Of a stretch of DNA of 64,000 nt, positions 48,274-60,585 are shown one piece after another (position 1 is the first letter of the stretch; each line of letters begins with the position of its first letter). The stretch spans positions 3,807,131 to 3,871,130 of the forward strand of contig NC_030381.2 in NCBI RefSeq assembly GCF_001625215.2, read 5' to 3'. This stretch comes from Daucus carota subsp. sativus (Eukaryota; Streptophyta; Magnoliopsida; Apiales; Apiaceae). The notes under the pieces were generated by a model. That model saw only the letters and a program-made list of their open reading frames with translations, did no database searches and had not been told where the DNA came from. The position numbers were made by a program, and so were the translations under genes.

Positions 48274-50070
48274 CTAAAGAAGATCAGCAACATCGGCTGG
48301 CAGCTCCTTGACTTGCACATTATAAAACTTCTTTATGTCCATCAACAATCTCTTATCATCCTCAGTGACAAAGTTAATCGCAACGCCTTCTCTTCCAAAA
48401 CGACCAGTGCGTCCAATCCGATGGAGGTACATCTCTGGCTTAGTCAGTAGATCATAGTTAACCACAACTGCCACTTGCTGGACATCTATACCGCGGGCAA
48501 AGGTATCAGTTGTGATGAGCATGTGAGAAGAACCATAATAGAATTCACTCATGATTGTGAATTTACTATGCAGATCCATGCCTTCATGTAAGGCAGAGAC
48601 TGCGAGATCACGGATTTGCATTTTCTCAGTCAGCCAATCAACCTTGAGCCGGCTATTGACAAAGATGATACTCGGTTTGATTTTGATAGCCAAAACCATA
48701 TAAAGATCAGAAAGTGTTTCTACTTTCAATTCCTCGTCAAGATCAACATAAAACTGTTTGATACCCTTATGGATGAGCTCCTCTCGCTTTACAAGAATTC
48801 TTGCAGGATTATGCATGAATTCTCTTGTGATTTCAAGAGCCTCGGGAGGCATGGTGGCAGAGAAAACTCCAACCTGAACTTTCGGTGGTAGTAATCTGAA
48901 GATATCATAAATCTGCAAAAGGCAAACAATTGAATTATGAATACCACATAACAATCTGCAAATTAATGACAACAACATTCACATACTGATGACCATATAG
49001 CTAATGAGAAATGCAAAATACCGTTTTGAATTCTTTTAAGAGCATTTCATCTGCTTCGTCCAAAACAAACATCCTGATGTAATCTGAATGAAGTAACTGT
49101 CTTGCAGCATGACGAGGACACGTCTGGGAGTACCAATCACAACATGAACTCCATCCTCTAGAATTAACTGATCATACTCGAGACCGTGTTCACCCACAAA
49201 AGTATGAACTCTTATACCAAGATAGTGATTAAGTGCTTGCATAACTTTCTCAATTTGTCGTGCTAGTTCTGTAGTAGGAGCAAGAATCAATGCTTGACAT
49301 TTAAGAACACCATAATCTAGCCGCTGGAGAATTCCAGAGCAGAAAACTGTGGTTTTCCCAAAACCAGATTGTGCCTGTTGAATAACATCGAGTCCCTTAC
49401 AGAATGGAACAATCCCCTGCTGCTGAATTGCAGATGGCCCCTTGAAACCTAAGAAAAAGATTTTTTAATTTTAAAAAAGATAATTAATTTGGACAAATCT
49501 ATTGGATGCTGGTTATAAATTAGTTGTCAAAGAGACTTGATAAGAATATCCAAGTTATTTGGCAACTAATGAATTGAATACTGTCGACTGTCGAGCATAG
49601 ACAACCATGAATGTAAAGTATTCATATATACTACTGCTTTAATTTATCTGGTTTTAGAAGAATAGGCGCATGCAACATTAAAGAAAAAATAAAACATAAT
49701 AATTTCCTTTACCGTAACCATAGATGCCTCTCAAAAGATTTTTATGCAATCCCATAGCATCAAAACTGTCATAAACCTCAAAATTTGTTGTGAAGAATTC
49801 TTCTCCATCTGCGTCGAGTCTTATCCAATAAAGTCATTAGAAGAACAAGTAAACATTATTGCAAATAAGCAAGCAAATGCATTTGAAATAAGTTAAAAGA
49901 GAAAAAAAAAAAAAAAAAGGGAAAGGCGAACAGAATATTTATGACGACGAGTACATAATGAGGCAACAACATAAAACTCATCTCAAAGCACAAATCACTT
50001 ACTGCTTAGACATTTCGAGGTCATATAGGTTTACATCAAATTGGGAAGCTTTTGGTGCAGAGCCAACCAT
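48274..50070 (-). pseudogene. eIF4A-like DEAD-box helicase copy 1, one-base frameshift
   Basis: Exons 50003-50070, 49713-49819, 49022-49448 and 48274-48912 follow the eIF4A plan (RNA helicase of translation initiation). The Q-motif region [13 protein letters not shown] is kept. Walker A is AQSGFGKT instead of AQSGTGKT. Motif Ia is PTTELA instead of PTRELA, and Ib is TPRR instead of TPGR. One base is missing near 49100-49105, so the exon part with VLDEADEM is out of frame. The last exon (213 codons) is open, with [22 protein letters not shown] and [13 protein letters not shown]. Unless the indel is a sequencing error, no full helicase is made. An upstream in-frame exon remnant precedes it (see 50551). 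Confidence 0.85.
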
Positions 50071-50550
50071 CTCTGTTGAGACTTTAGAGTACAAGACAAA
50101 TATCCTTATCAAAAAAGGGGCAAGAATCAAGATAACAAAGTAAATAACAAATAAGCTTCAATCTCCAACCATGGAAATACATAGATGAATAACTCGAGAA
50201 CTGATAACTATTGTCCACTACATTGCATGAAAACACTTAATATATTAGCAACAATATGACGACATGAAAACGACATATAGACAGGACCATACATCTGTAA
50301 CATCTCAATCAAAACTATTAGCACTTGGATCCTGATATAACTGCACTGATAGTTGCTACAAAGCCATGAAACCTTAAACAGTATACAAGACGCTGAAAGC
50401 TATCCCTATCCGTAAGAGCTTTAACTTAACTCAAGATGGAAAGAAGACAAAGGTGAAGTAAGTAAGTAGCTAAGTCAGCTAATAGATTGGTCACTGTGGA
50501 GGTATATTATGACTCCAGGAAAGCCTGGATAACTCTCAAAAGATTTCCTA

Positions 50551-50850
50551 CAATTTCGTACCTTGGGAGGTTTCTGTTGGAAGTTTGTCATTTTGAGCAC
50601 AAATTTGAGTGAGGCTCGGCTACGTGTTCGTGGCGGGTTATGCTTGGATTATGTTCTCCTCCGAGAGAGCTTTCCAATGCATGTTTATTCACTCAAAATG
50701 ACTAAGGAATGGATGAGTTGTGATGATCCAAAGTTGCTTCCTTAGTAGTGGAAAAATTGGAAAAGAAACAAGAGTCCCACATAGAAAAGAATATGGGCCT
50801 TCCATGGCTTTATATAGTAGAACACTCTTGTAGTGTTTAAGCGCACAAGT
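50551..50850. other. Truncated upstream exon and snRNA-promoter-like module
   Basis: On the minus strand, ...GAAACCTCCCAAG|GTACG near 50555-50575 matches the donor end of an extra 5' exon of eIF4A-like copy 2. Homology then stops at about 50571. The replacing sequence carries AGTCCCACATAG (50773-50784) and TTTATATAG (50809-50817), 24 bases apart, like the USE and TATA of plant snRNA promoters. No snRNA follows. Confidence 0.45.
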
Positions 50851-51774
50851 CTTGCATATATATATATATATATAATATTACATATATAAAGTTATATATA
50901 AAATTATAAATATATATATGTGTGTGTGTAATATTATATATTCGGGGTTTTGGGTTCAGATCAGGTATTCGTCGGTTCGAATTTCGGTCAAGATGAAGAA
51001 AAAAAAAAGGAGGGAGGTTAATTATTTATTCATAAATATTATATAGATAATGACTCGTTATTAACTAAAAACAATGATTTAAATAATTATTAAGATAATT
51101 TTGAAATACTTCATTTTTTATATATTATCTAAATATGATTTTATTAACTAATTTAGGCACACTGTTAGAGTTGCTCTTAGTATATGTATCTTGTGAGGTG
51201 TGATCATACAATACTAGAAAATTATGTGATGATTTGTTAAATAAATAATTACAACAAATATTATTAAAATTTAAATACACATCCCTCATTACATTCCTTC
51301 TATAATATCTAAATTTATATTCACAAAACTTATATAAATTGTTTTAATGATATATCTATTATTCTTTCTAATATATTCTATAGTTTCAAGGGGTTTTCTC
51401 ACAAATACTCAAATCTAGAGAGTGTTTTTTTATAAAAATATTATGAGTTTTATAAAGTTTTATTTAAACAGAAAAACGGAGATTATATTTGCAACAGTAT
51501 CTGCAACTATTATCAACCATGAATATAATTCTGAAAAATTATTGAAAACTCCTTCAATAAAAAAAATCATAAATACAACTTAAATTAGTGTCCCGAAAAA
51601 GAAACAACATAGTTGAAGATGGACACACGACGGTACGATTGTTTTCATCACAGGCGGACCTCGAGCCTGGCCAGTGCCCTGGAACCCACTGGGCCAACCC
51701 ATAACTTTTAGCCCATTTTACTAAATGACCCCCAGAAAAAACCACAACCCACACATAATTAATCACAACCCACA
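50851..51774. other. AT-rich intergenic
   Basis: TA/TG microsatellite at about 50860-50935. The rest is AT-rich and no gene was recognised. Confidence 0.5.
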
Positions 51775-53400
51775 CATGGTAACAAGTTACGAGCATAAGA
51801 GAAGAACCTGAGCGGAATTTTTGGGCTCCTTCAGATTTATAACCACCTAAACGCACTCTTTACAAAACTGACCACCTAAAATTTCGTTTTATAAATCTAA
51901 CCACTCTAAATCATTTACTCCTCGGGCGAACACAGAAGGCAAGTAAAAAAACTTAAAACACCCCCACACCCGGGAGAACACACTTGGGCAATGATAGTGT
52001 GTCCTACCCAGGTTTGGGCGAACACACTGAGTTATTATATCGGGAATTTTGAGTTTTTTACTATTCATGTTCTCCCTCAAATTCCCTTTTAGTTCTACTT
52101 TTGAGTTGACTAATATTTTCTACTTTCTCTTATTTTTCTAAAAGTTTCTTTTTTTGAATTAAAATTTATAATTTATATTTTAAAATTAATAAGTGGAATT
52201 ATGTTTTTTAATCATTTTAAATTACGTGCAAAAAGTCAAAGTGACAACTAAAAAGGGACGAATCGAGTATTATTTGACATTAGTTCATTAATATCAAAAT
52301 ATATTATTATATTATGATTATAATATTATAATATCAAAATATATTATTATATCATTATATTTTTAATATATTACATTATATTATCAAAATATAATATTAT
52401 ACTATAATATCATAATATTATTATATTATTATTTTGATATAGTATATTATATTATGATATAATAATATAATATAATATTATAATATAATATAATATGATA
52501 ATGTGATATAATATAACAATATGATGTAAATTTGATGTATTAATACCAAATAATATTATTTTGAGAGTTGTCTTGTGAGCTTCAAAAACTGTATAAACCG
52601 AAAAGAAAAGCTGAAAAATTAAGAGCGATATGATTTGTTAAAGGCTAATTAACTTTTACGAGATAATATTATAATAACATTATATTATAATATTATATAA
52701 TATCAAATAATATTATATTATAATATAATATATCAAAATAATAATATATAATGATATAATAATATATTTTGATATTATAATATTATATCAGAATATACTA
52801 TTAAAAATTATATTTTATATTCTATTACCAATATATATTATTGTATTTATAATATAAAAATATATTATTATATATTAAGTTATCAAAATATATTATTATA
52901 ATGTCAAAATATTATAATGTCAAAAATATATTATTTATATTTTGCTTTTGCTTTTCAAAAAAAATTGTTATTATATTATAATCTCAAAATATATAATAGT
53001 ACTTTGATAATAATATTATTTTTTATAATATTATTTTCATTTAATATTATAAGACTTGTAAAAAATGCCCTAGTTTTAATGTTTTAGCTGGTCGTTTTCT
53101 TTGGAAAAGGAAAGTTCAAAAACAATGTGAAGGTGGAGCTTGGTTCCGTGTTATGTCCGCCCGTGGGTGAGGCGAACATATAACAATTTTTATGTCATGT
53201 TCGTCCAAGCCAAGGGCTTATCATGTTCGCCCGAGGTGTGAATGAATTAGGGTGGTTAGTTTTGTGAATTGAAAATTTGGAGTTAATTTTGTAAAAATTG
53301 TGTTGAAGGTGGTTAGTAATTTGAAGGAGCCGGAATTCTTGCATAATTATATCTCTAGTATTCTGATCCATGTCTTCATGAGTGGCAGAGATTTTTCAAA
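51775..53400 (-). pseudogene. eIF4A C-terminal relic 2, split by a MULE-type element
   Basis: The pieces 53332-53400 and 51775-51822 read, on the minus strand, [19 protein letters not shown] then FRSGSSLMLVT, the same part as relic 1. They are interrupted by 51823-53331. Relic 2 stands in the same place relative to copy 2 as relic 1 does to copy 1. Confidence 0.8.
51823..53331. mobile_element. 1.5-kb non-autonomous MULE-type element
   Basis: Ends GGGCTCCTTCAGATTTATAA and, inverted, CGGCTCCTTCAAATTACTAA. Inside these, 'gggcgaacac' motifs on the left mirror 'gttcgcccg' on the right. The 9-base target duplication is GGAATTTTT (51814-51822) against GGAATTCTT (53332-53340), one mismatch. The centre (about 52260-53040) is almost only A and T, built from ATATTAT-type words. 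A Stowaway-like piece may be nested at about 52080-52275. No transposase frame was found. Confidence 0.82.
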
Positions 53401-53472
53401 CAGTGGAGTAGTCTCTCAAAAGTTACAAGTTCAATACAAATAAATCTGGTAATAAGCCCCTGCAATTAAATA

Positions 53473-55110
53473 CTAACTAGTCACATTCCGATGGAGGTAC
53501 ATCTCTGGCCTAGTTGGTAGATCATAGTTAATTACAACTACCACTTGCTGGACATCTATACCGCGGGCAAAAGTATCAGTTGTGATGAGCATGCTAGAAG
53601 AACCAGGATGGAATTCACGCATAGTCCTATATCTGCTATCCAGATCCATGCCTCTATGCATGGCAGAAACTGCGTGATCACGCCTTTGCATTTTCTTGCT
53701 GAGCCAATTGAACTTGCACCTGCTATTGACAAAGATGATACTCTGTTCGGTAGCCAAAACGTCATAAAGTTTAAAAAGTGTTTTCTACTTACCATTCCTC
53801 CTTGTCAAGATCAACATAAAACTGTTTAACATCCGTCATCTCGCTTAATGAGGATTCTTACAGGCTTATACATGAATCTCCTTGCAATTTCAAGAGCCTC
53901 AGGAGGCATGGTGGCAGAGAAAACTCCAACCTGAACTTTCGGTGGCAGGGAGTGAAGATATTATTAATCTGCAGAAGGCAAACAATTGAATGCCACATAT
54001 CAAATTGCATATTAACGACAGTAACATCCACATATTGATGACTTATATAGCTCATAAGAGATACAAATACCTCTTTGAATTCTTTTAAGAGCATTCTGCT
54101 TCGTCTAAAACAAACATCCTGATATAATCTGAATGAAGTATTGAAGTAACTGTCTTTGCAGCATGTCGAGTACACATCTGGGAGTAACAACTACAACATG
54201 AACTCCACCCGATAGGATGAACTGATCGTACGAGAGACCGTAATCATCCACACAAGCATGAACCGTATACCAAGATAGTCACCAAGTGCTTGCATGTATT
54301 TCTCAATTTGTTGTACTATTTCTAAAGTAGGAGCAAGAATCAAAGCTTGACATTTAAGAACACCATAATCAAGCCGCTGGAGAATTCCAGAGCAGAAAAC
54401 TATGGTTTTCCCAAAACCAGATTGCGCATGTTAAATAACATCTAGTCCCTTACAGAATGGAACAATCCCCTGCTGCTGGATTGCAGATGGCCCCTCGAAA
54501 CCTTAAAAAAAGATTTTTTGAATTTTAGAAAAGAGCATTAATTTGGATAAATCTGTTGGATGCTGGTAACAAATTAGTTGTCCAAACAGACTTGATAAGA
54601 AGATCCAAGTTATTTGGCAACTCATGAATAGAATACTGTCGACTGTCGAGCATAGACAACCCTGAATGTGAAGTACTCATGTATACTACTGCTTTGATTT
54701 ATCTGGATGTCTTTCTTATCTGGTTTCAGAAGAATAGGCGCACGCAATTAAAGAAAATAAAACATAATAATTTCCTTTACTGTAAGCATTGATGCCTCTC
54801 AAAAGATTTTTATGCAATCCCATAGCATCAAAACTGTCGTAAACCTCATCATTTGTTGTGAAAAATTCTTCTCCATTAGCATCGAGTCTAATCCAATTAA
54901 TTCATCAGAAGGAAGAAAAAAAACATTATTGCAGGTAAGCAAGTATATGCATTCAAAATAAGTAAAAAAGAAAAAAATTATGACTACTAGCAACTAAATG
55001 AGGCAACAACATTAAACTGAACACGAAGCACAGATTGCTTACTGCTTAGACATTTCGAGGTCATATAGGTTCACATCAAATCGGGAAGCTTCTGGTGCAG
55101 CGCCAGCCAT
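53473..55110 (-). pseudogene. eIF4A-like DEAD-box copy 2
   Basis: Same exon plan as copy 1, starting MAGAAPEASRFDVNLYDLEM at 55110. Damage: a nonsense codon (TTA on plus, 54431-54433) replaces a Gln just before AQSGFGKT, there are further frame breaks in exon 3 (about 54180-54300), and a deletion joins the middle of the last exon to 3' sequence after MYLHR. Motif VI and the last 50 or so residues are therefore gone. Motifs IV and V ([21 protein letters not shown]) remain. It shares Phe in Walker A and TDTFARG with copy 1, so the two are sister duplicates. Confidence 0.88.
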
Positions 55111-55554
55111 CTCTGTTGAGAGTCTTGAGACTTTAGAGTACAAGACAAATATTCTTATCAGAAAGGGGGAAAGAATTAAGATAACAAAGTAAATAAAAAT
55201 TAAGCTTACATATCCAACCATGGAAATACATAGATGAATAACTCAAGAACTTAAATATTAAGTCCACTATATTGCACAAAAACACTTGATATATTACCAA
55301 CTAATTTGACCACATGAAAATGACATATAAACAAGACCATACATCTCAATCAAAACTATTAGCACTTGAATCCTGATATAACTGCACAAAATAGTTGCTA
55401 CAAACCTTAAACAGTATACAAGATGCCGAAAGCTACCCTTAAGAGCTTTAACTTAATTCAAGATCGAAAGAAAACAAAAAGTGAAGTAACTAAGTCAGCT
55501 AATGGATTGGTCACTGCGAAGGTCTTCTACCATAAGCATATATACCTCCAAAAA

Positions 55555-55826
55555 GATTTCCTGCAATTTCGTACCTTTGGAGGTTTCATACTCATCATCT
55601 GATTCCAAGATCTCTTCTCCATTATCACGAGGACTGCTGCAGTGAATTCATCTATCATAAGAGATAGACGTTTTTATAATGCATAGAAGAGTTTGACAAT
55701 AAATCTAAAGGCCAAGTATACCATATTATATTGAAACAACAATGACTTGGAAAAATTAGACAATGAACTTACTGATCAGTCTTATTCACATTCAAGAGAG
55801 ATTCTTCTAATGCACATCCAGCCATG
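55555..55826 (-). other. Putative extra 5' exons of eIF4A-like copy 2
   Basis: Minus-strand exons about 55773-55824 (MAGCALEESLLNVNKTD) and about 55577-55636 (HSPRDNGEEILESDDEYETSK) have GT-AG borders and join in phase to each other. The second also joins in phase to the exon holding MAGAAPEAS (AAAG|AGATGGCT). The family gene thus seems to have had an acidic N-terminal extension. Prediction from splice signals only. Confidence 0.5.
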
Positions 55827-55948
55827 ACCTCTGATAAGTACAAAAGATAAGCATTAAAAATACGAAAAGGAATCGAAAAACACTCACAAAAACTAAAACA
55901 CTAAACCCCTGTTCTTTACCTTCGGTCTTCAACCTTTATCTGGTTTTT

Positions 55949-56852
55949 TGATGTCTCTAATGATTCTGATGAACATTATGATTCTACTGTACAACCAGAA
56001 ACTAATGTACATGAGGTCATTTTTCTTAAAAGAGAGCTCTTTAAAGATTCCCAAATTTACAACCTATTGGTAGTAAACTACTGCGCTGCCCTCATTCATT
56101 TATTTTTGATCGTTTTGATCAAGAAAGAGGAACCTTCAAAATCACAGATGGACTAGAGTTCAGTTTTTGTGCACACCAGGTTGCCAATTTACAATCAATA
56201 TATCATACCGGTAAGCCAATCGGGGAATTTGAGATCTAGGAGAATGGAAAGGATAAAATGATTCGGCTTCCACCTTTTGTGGATAATTTAAAATAATTGT
56301 ATGAGATTAAAAATGAGAAAAAGGAGAGAAAAGATAGAAATGACAAGGATAAGCACAACAATAGGATTAAGAGAGGGAATTGAGTTGTAATTCATTGATA
56401 GAGATTCTAAGATGCATGCCAGTGGAAACGGATGAACAAAAAGACCAATACAAACAGCTTGTTCGCTTGTTTGTGATTGACCAGATCCTCCTTCCATCTA
56501 GTGAAAATGCATACATTAGGAGCAGGAACTACAAGTATTGCGTTAACTCATCCACTTCTGAATCAATTAATTGGGCTAGAGCAATACTTGATAGAATTTA
56601 TGTTGCTGTTACAAAGAACACTCGGACATTTAGTGCTTGCAATACTGTTTTTCAAGTATTTTTTTTGTTTGTGCCCATATGTTTTTCTAGCTCATTACCA
56701 TGTTGTGAACACTACCAAGTTAGTAATATTAGATGTACATATAATGCATATTAGTTAGATATTAATAAATCATGTCTCTATTTTGTCATAAACTCGTGGA
56801 GCATCATTGTTTTAAATTGGCAAAATGTACAATGATTAATGTTTAGTATTAG
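55949..56852 (+). pseudogene. Left arm of an inverted duplication, transposon-like coding sequence
   Basis: Plus-strand degraded coding sequence: DVSNDSDEHYDST, then KMIRLPPFVDNLK and SLIEILRCMPVETDEQKDQ, then NWARAILDRIYVAVTKNTRTFSACNTVFQ, with several stops. The same sequence lies inverted at 57528-58612. The family resembles plant transposon-associated proteins (Ulp1/plant-mobile-domain type) in style only; I cannot assign it. Confidence 0.55.
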
Positions 56853-57527
56853 TGGCTTTATATTAAAATATTCACATTTGTACAAATATATAACTTTCAA
56901 TGTTATTTTATTTATCAAGTTCGATTATGTTCCTAAGTGTGTTGGGCATTCATATAGGGTTAAATATCAAGTAGATAACTCATTGCAGCCCGATGACTCA
57001 AGTTGGTCATTGGTTGAAAAAGTGACTCATTGTGGTCACTCACTTATTTAAAACGCACACTCCGTTACAGTCAACTATAAAATTAGTCAAAGTTAACGTA
57101 AAACGTTATAATCCCCGTTAGTGGGTGACGTGTTAGCCTACTCGGCTCCATTTGGCACTGACTGGATTGAAAAAAAAGAAAAAAGAATAAAAGCAACGTT
57201 TACAAACCTAAACCCAGTGTATACACACACATTCAGCGACGAAGAGGCAGGAAGAGAAGTAAAGAAGACGAACCCTAATCGCAGCGACGAACGTTTTCCA
57301 ATCGATTGAAGGTCTTCCTGGCAAGAACGTGGACGCCCTATAAGCTACTATCATCTGTAAGTCATCTTTGTGTGTATATGCAAGTAGTTACCTTTAGGGT
57401 TTTGAAGTCATGCATAATGGGTTGATCATTTTTGTGTATTTTGTCATTTTTGTGTTGTCTTTGTATCATTTTGTATGTGTAATCGCTAATAAACTTGTCA
57501 GTGTTAAATATTTGACAAACCTGTATG
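56853..57527. other. Spacer between the inverted arms
   Basis: Begins with 'agggttaaatatcaagtaga' and 'gactcaagttggtcattggt', phrases typical of plant Mutator-like termini. The open frame 57121-57309 is short and unrecognised. Confidence 0.45.
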
Positions 57528-58612
57528 AGGATTTTTCCTAATACTAAACATTAATCATTGTACATCTTGCCAATTTAAAACAATGATGCTCCACGAGTTT
57601 ATAAAAACACAGAAACATGACTTATTAATATTCTAACTAATATGCGCTATATGCACATCTAATATTCCTAACTTGTAGTCATCACAACATAATAGTGCCC
57701 TAGAAAAACATAAACGCATGCACGAAAAAGAATACCTGAAAAACAGTACTGCAAGCACTAAATGTCCGAGTGTTCTTCGTAACAGCAACATAAATTCTAT
57801 CGAGTATTGTTTGAGCCCTATTAATTTATTCAAAAGTGGACGAGTCAAAACAATAATTACAATCCATGCTCCTAATGTATGTAATTTTACTAGATGAAAG
57901 GATGATTTCGTCAACCATAAACAAGCAAACAAGTTGCTTGTGTTGGTCTTTTTGTTCATCCATTTCCATTGGCATGCACCTCAAAATCTCTATCAATGAG
58001 TTACAACTCAATTTCCTTTTACTCCCATTGTTGTGCTTATCCTTCTCACTTCTATCTTTTCTCTCTTTCCACTCGTTTTTAGTTACATACAATTGTTTTA
58101 AATTATCCACAAAAGGTGGAAGCCGAATCATTTTATCCTTCCCCTTGATCTCAAATTTCCCGATTGACTTACCAATGTGGTTGATTGATAGTAAATTGGC
58201 AACACGATGTGCACAAAAACTGAACTCTAGTCCATCTTTGATTTTGAAAGTTCCTCTTTCTTGATCAAAAAGATCACAAAATAAATGAATGAGGGCAGCG
58301 GAGCAGCCACTCCCAGTAAGAGGCATAGGGGGACACGTGCCCCCCCTAAAAAAAAAAATTTGACATTTTTTCATCATTCTAAATTTTACAAAATTATATA
58401 AGTGCCCACCCTAAAGAGTTGAAAATATATAGGTGTTTATCGAAAATTTGTTTGATAACCCCCTAAGAAAATATTCCTAGATCAACCGCTGGCCACTCCC
58501 CTTTAAAAATCTCTCTTTAGGAGAATTGGCCTCGTCATGTTCAGCACCACTTACATTAGCTTATGGGTTATACAGTAGAATCATCATGCTCATCAGAATC
58601 ATTAGAGACATC
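57528..58612 (-). pseudogene. Right arm of the inverted duplication, transposon-like coding sequence
   Basis: Minus-strand counterpart of 55949-56852, better preserved: LIHLFCDLFDQERGTFKIKD, then FCAHRVANLLSINHIGKS, KMIRLPPFVDNLKQLYVTK and LIEILRCMPMEMDEQKDQ. A stop falls after STFE where the left arm has Ser. An extra about 180 bases near 58320-58500 are absent from the left arm. The product is not identified. Confidence 0.6.
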
Positions 58613-59911
58613 GGGTTTCCAAAAAATAAAAATAACACTTAGTAGTTGTCCTACTAAAGTTGGGATCTTTCCATATGCAACTGTGCATCTTGTACATTAG
58701 ACTTATTATGCTCACTCTCGTTATGCAACTGTCCCCATCATCATTTTTTGAAGCCATGTTAATAACCAGACTCAACATACTAAACATATAGAGTAGGAAT
58801 ATAACCAAACCAAATATATATATAGATAAGGAATCAAAACTCGTCAATAAACATTTCTTACATAACCAAACCAAACATATAGATAAACAGTTCCGTTCAT
58901 GACAAGAATTTTACCGGACCAAACAAGCAAAGAGAGAAAATCAAATATGACACAAACCAAATCAAACAAACAAATATAAATTCAATTCATTTTGTTTAGC
59001 TTGCTAATCCATAAGCATAAATAAACCAATAGCATCTCTCTGGTTTCTAAGAAAAAAACTATCTTCACAATAAAATCACATAATCCTCGTCTCTCACACA
59101 CAGATACACCAAACATATACTCTACCAATTATTAAAGCCTGAAAGATGAAAACTACAAACTAGAATTATTTTATATAATTTTTTTTTCATACTAGTAACT
59201 GGATTCATAGCCCGACAAGGGATGACAGGTGATGTCGTGGGTGAAATAGCAAATAACGCTATACCATTATGTCCAAAAAATCAAAAACTCCAAGTATCTT
59301 ATCTTTATAGTCTATGCATACACAAGATTCAAACTCCAAACAATAGCATACTCAGTTAAACATTTGACAGTAACACACACTCAAGTGAAATTTACAAACG
59401 CTTTCAACTCGACGAATATATGTTGCACATTTTAAAATTCCAACAATTCATTTAGGCCTAGTAATCTGATTGCTATCAAAATTATCACATCATCTAAATA
59501 ACATCAAACAATCTATCAGATCTATCAATAAAAATATACTTAAATTGCAAATTTAGAAGCAAAAACATAAAGTAAAATTTAACTGGAAAAAAAACAAGGA
59601 TAATTGATCAGAAAACAAAGTGAAGTAATCAACAAAAACTCATATGCACATTCAGTTGCAGGTTACACAAAATGAAATCATTAAAGTATTTGTGATAGAC
59701 ATATAGATACAAGATCATGTGTGCATGTAATATGGAGATAGAGAGAATGGTAAAAACCTAATCTGGTGAAAACTCCTCTGCAGTTAGACTGAGTTTCAAC
59801 ACATTTTACCTTCTGTCTTATTTTCACTGTTTGTTTGTTTTTTTTTTAATTCTGTCCGGACTTTTTAGCTTAGGTTTTGTTCGGTCTATTCGATCAGATA
59901 TTAATAACCAA
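58613..59911. other. Intergenic, nothing recognised
   Basis: AT-rich. The minus-strand frame at 58602-58874 has a hydrophobic N-terminus but no family resemblance and partly overlaps the inverted arm. Confidence 0.45.
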
Positions 59912-60098
59912 AGTCAAGTGTTTTTATTATACATGAAAAATAAATATTTATTGGCTTTTAAATTCTTTTTTTTTTTGAATGACGGTTTTAAATTCTTAGT
60001 ATACAGTCAAGTGTTTTTATTATACATGAAAAATAAATTTTTATTGGCTTTTAATTTTATTTTTTTTTTTGAATGACGGTTTTAAATTCTTAGTATAC
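59912..60098. repeat. 93-bp tandem duplication
   Basis: 'agtcaagtgtttttattata' begins at 59912 and again at 60005, and both units end 'ttaaattcttagtatac'. Few differences, so it is recent. Confidence 0.88.
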
Positions 60099-60538
60099 GT
60101 GTATGATCGTGCCGTCTGATTTATACAAGAACCTGGACAATATTTTTTATAATTAATTATTTATGTTATAGATTTTACTTTTTAAATTGTTATTGAACAA
60201 AATTAAATGCTCGATATTTCTAGTATTTTATAATCATTAACGGAAAATATTAGTTATAAGAAAATTTTGTAACGATTTGGTAAATAAATAATTTCAACAA
60301 ATATAAAATGGAAATACATATTCTTTTTCAATTCCTTATATAATATCTAAATTTATATGCATAAAGTTTATATAAATTATATTAACAATATTTTAAGTTG
60401 TCCAAGATTTTATTCTCCTGGACACTACCGGGGATTTTGGTATTACTCTGCTCACAGCCCGCTTGAAACCAAGACAAATACAAGAATCCAAATTTTGAAG
60501 ATGAAAAAAAACAAAACTTACGATTCGACACTTAAACA
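60099..60538. other. AT-rich intergenic
   Basis: No coding region recognised. The stretch about 60470-60540 ('aacaaaacttacgattc') recurs at about 61508-61530, another trace of local duplication. Confidence 0.45.
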
Positions 60539-60585
60539 TTAGCTGGCGGCTCCTCCAGTACTCCATTGCAGAACTTCACCTGTGC
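60539..60585 (-). pseudogene. eIF4A C-terminal relic 3
   Basis: A short minus-strand remnant reading about KFCNGVLEEPPANV, matching the [17 protein letters not shown] end of copy 3. It lies downstream of copy 3 as relics 1 and 2 lie downstream of copies 1 and 2. Confidence 0.55.

Noticed and set aside
48616-48891. Plus-strand open frame of 91 codons
   Set aside because: Antisense shadow of the last exon of eIF4A-like copy 1.
50773-50850. snRNA (U6-type) gene
   Set aside because: Promoter-like motifs are present, but the following sequence lacks any U snRNA start and is microsatellite DNA.
52260-53040. Replication origin or centromeric sequence because of extreme A/T content
   Set aside because: It lies between matching inverted arms with a 9-bp target repeat, so it is the core of a transposon.
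57121-57309. Possible small peptide gene in the spacer of the inverted duplication
   Set aside because: Short, no homology-like motif, and located in sequence that looks like a transposon end.
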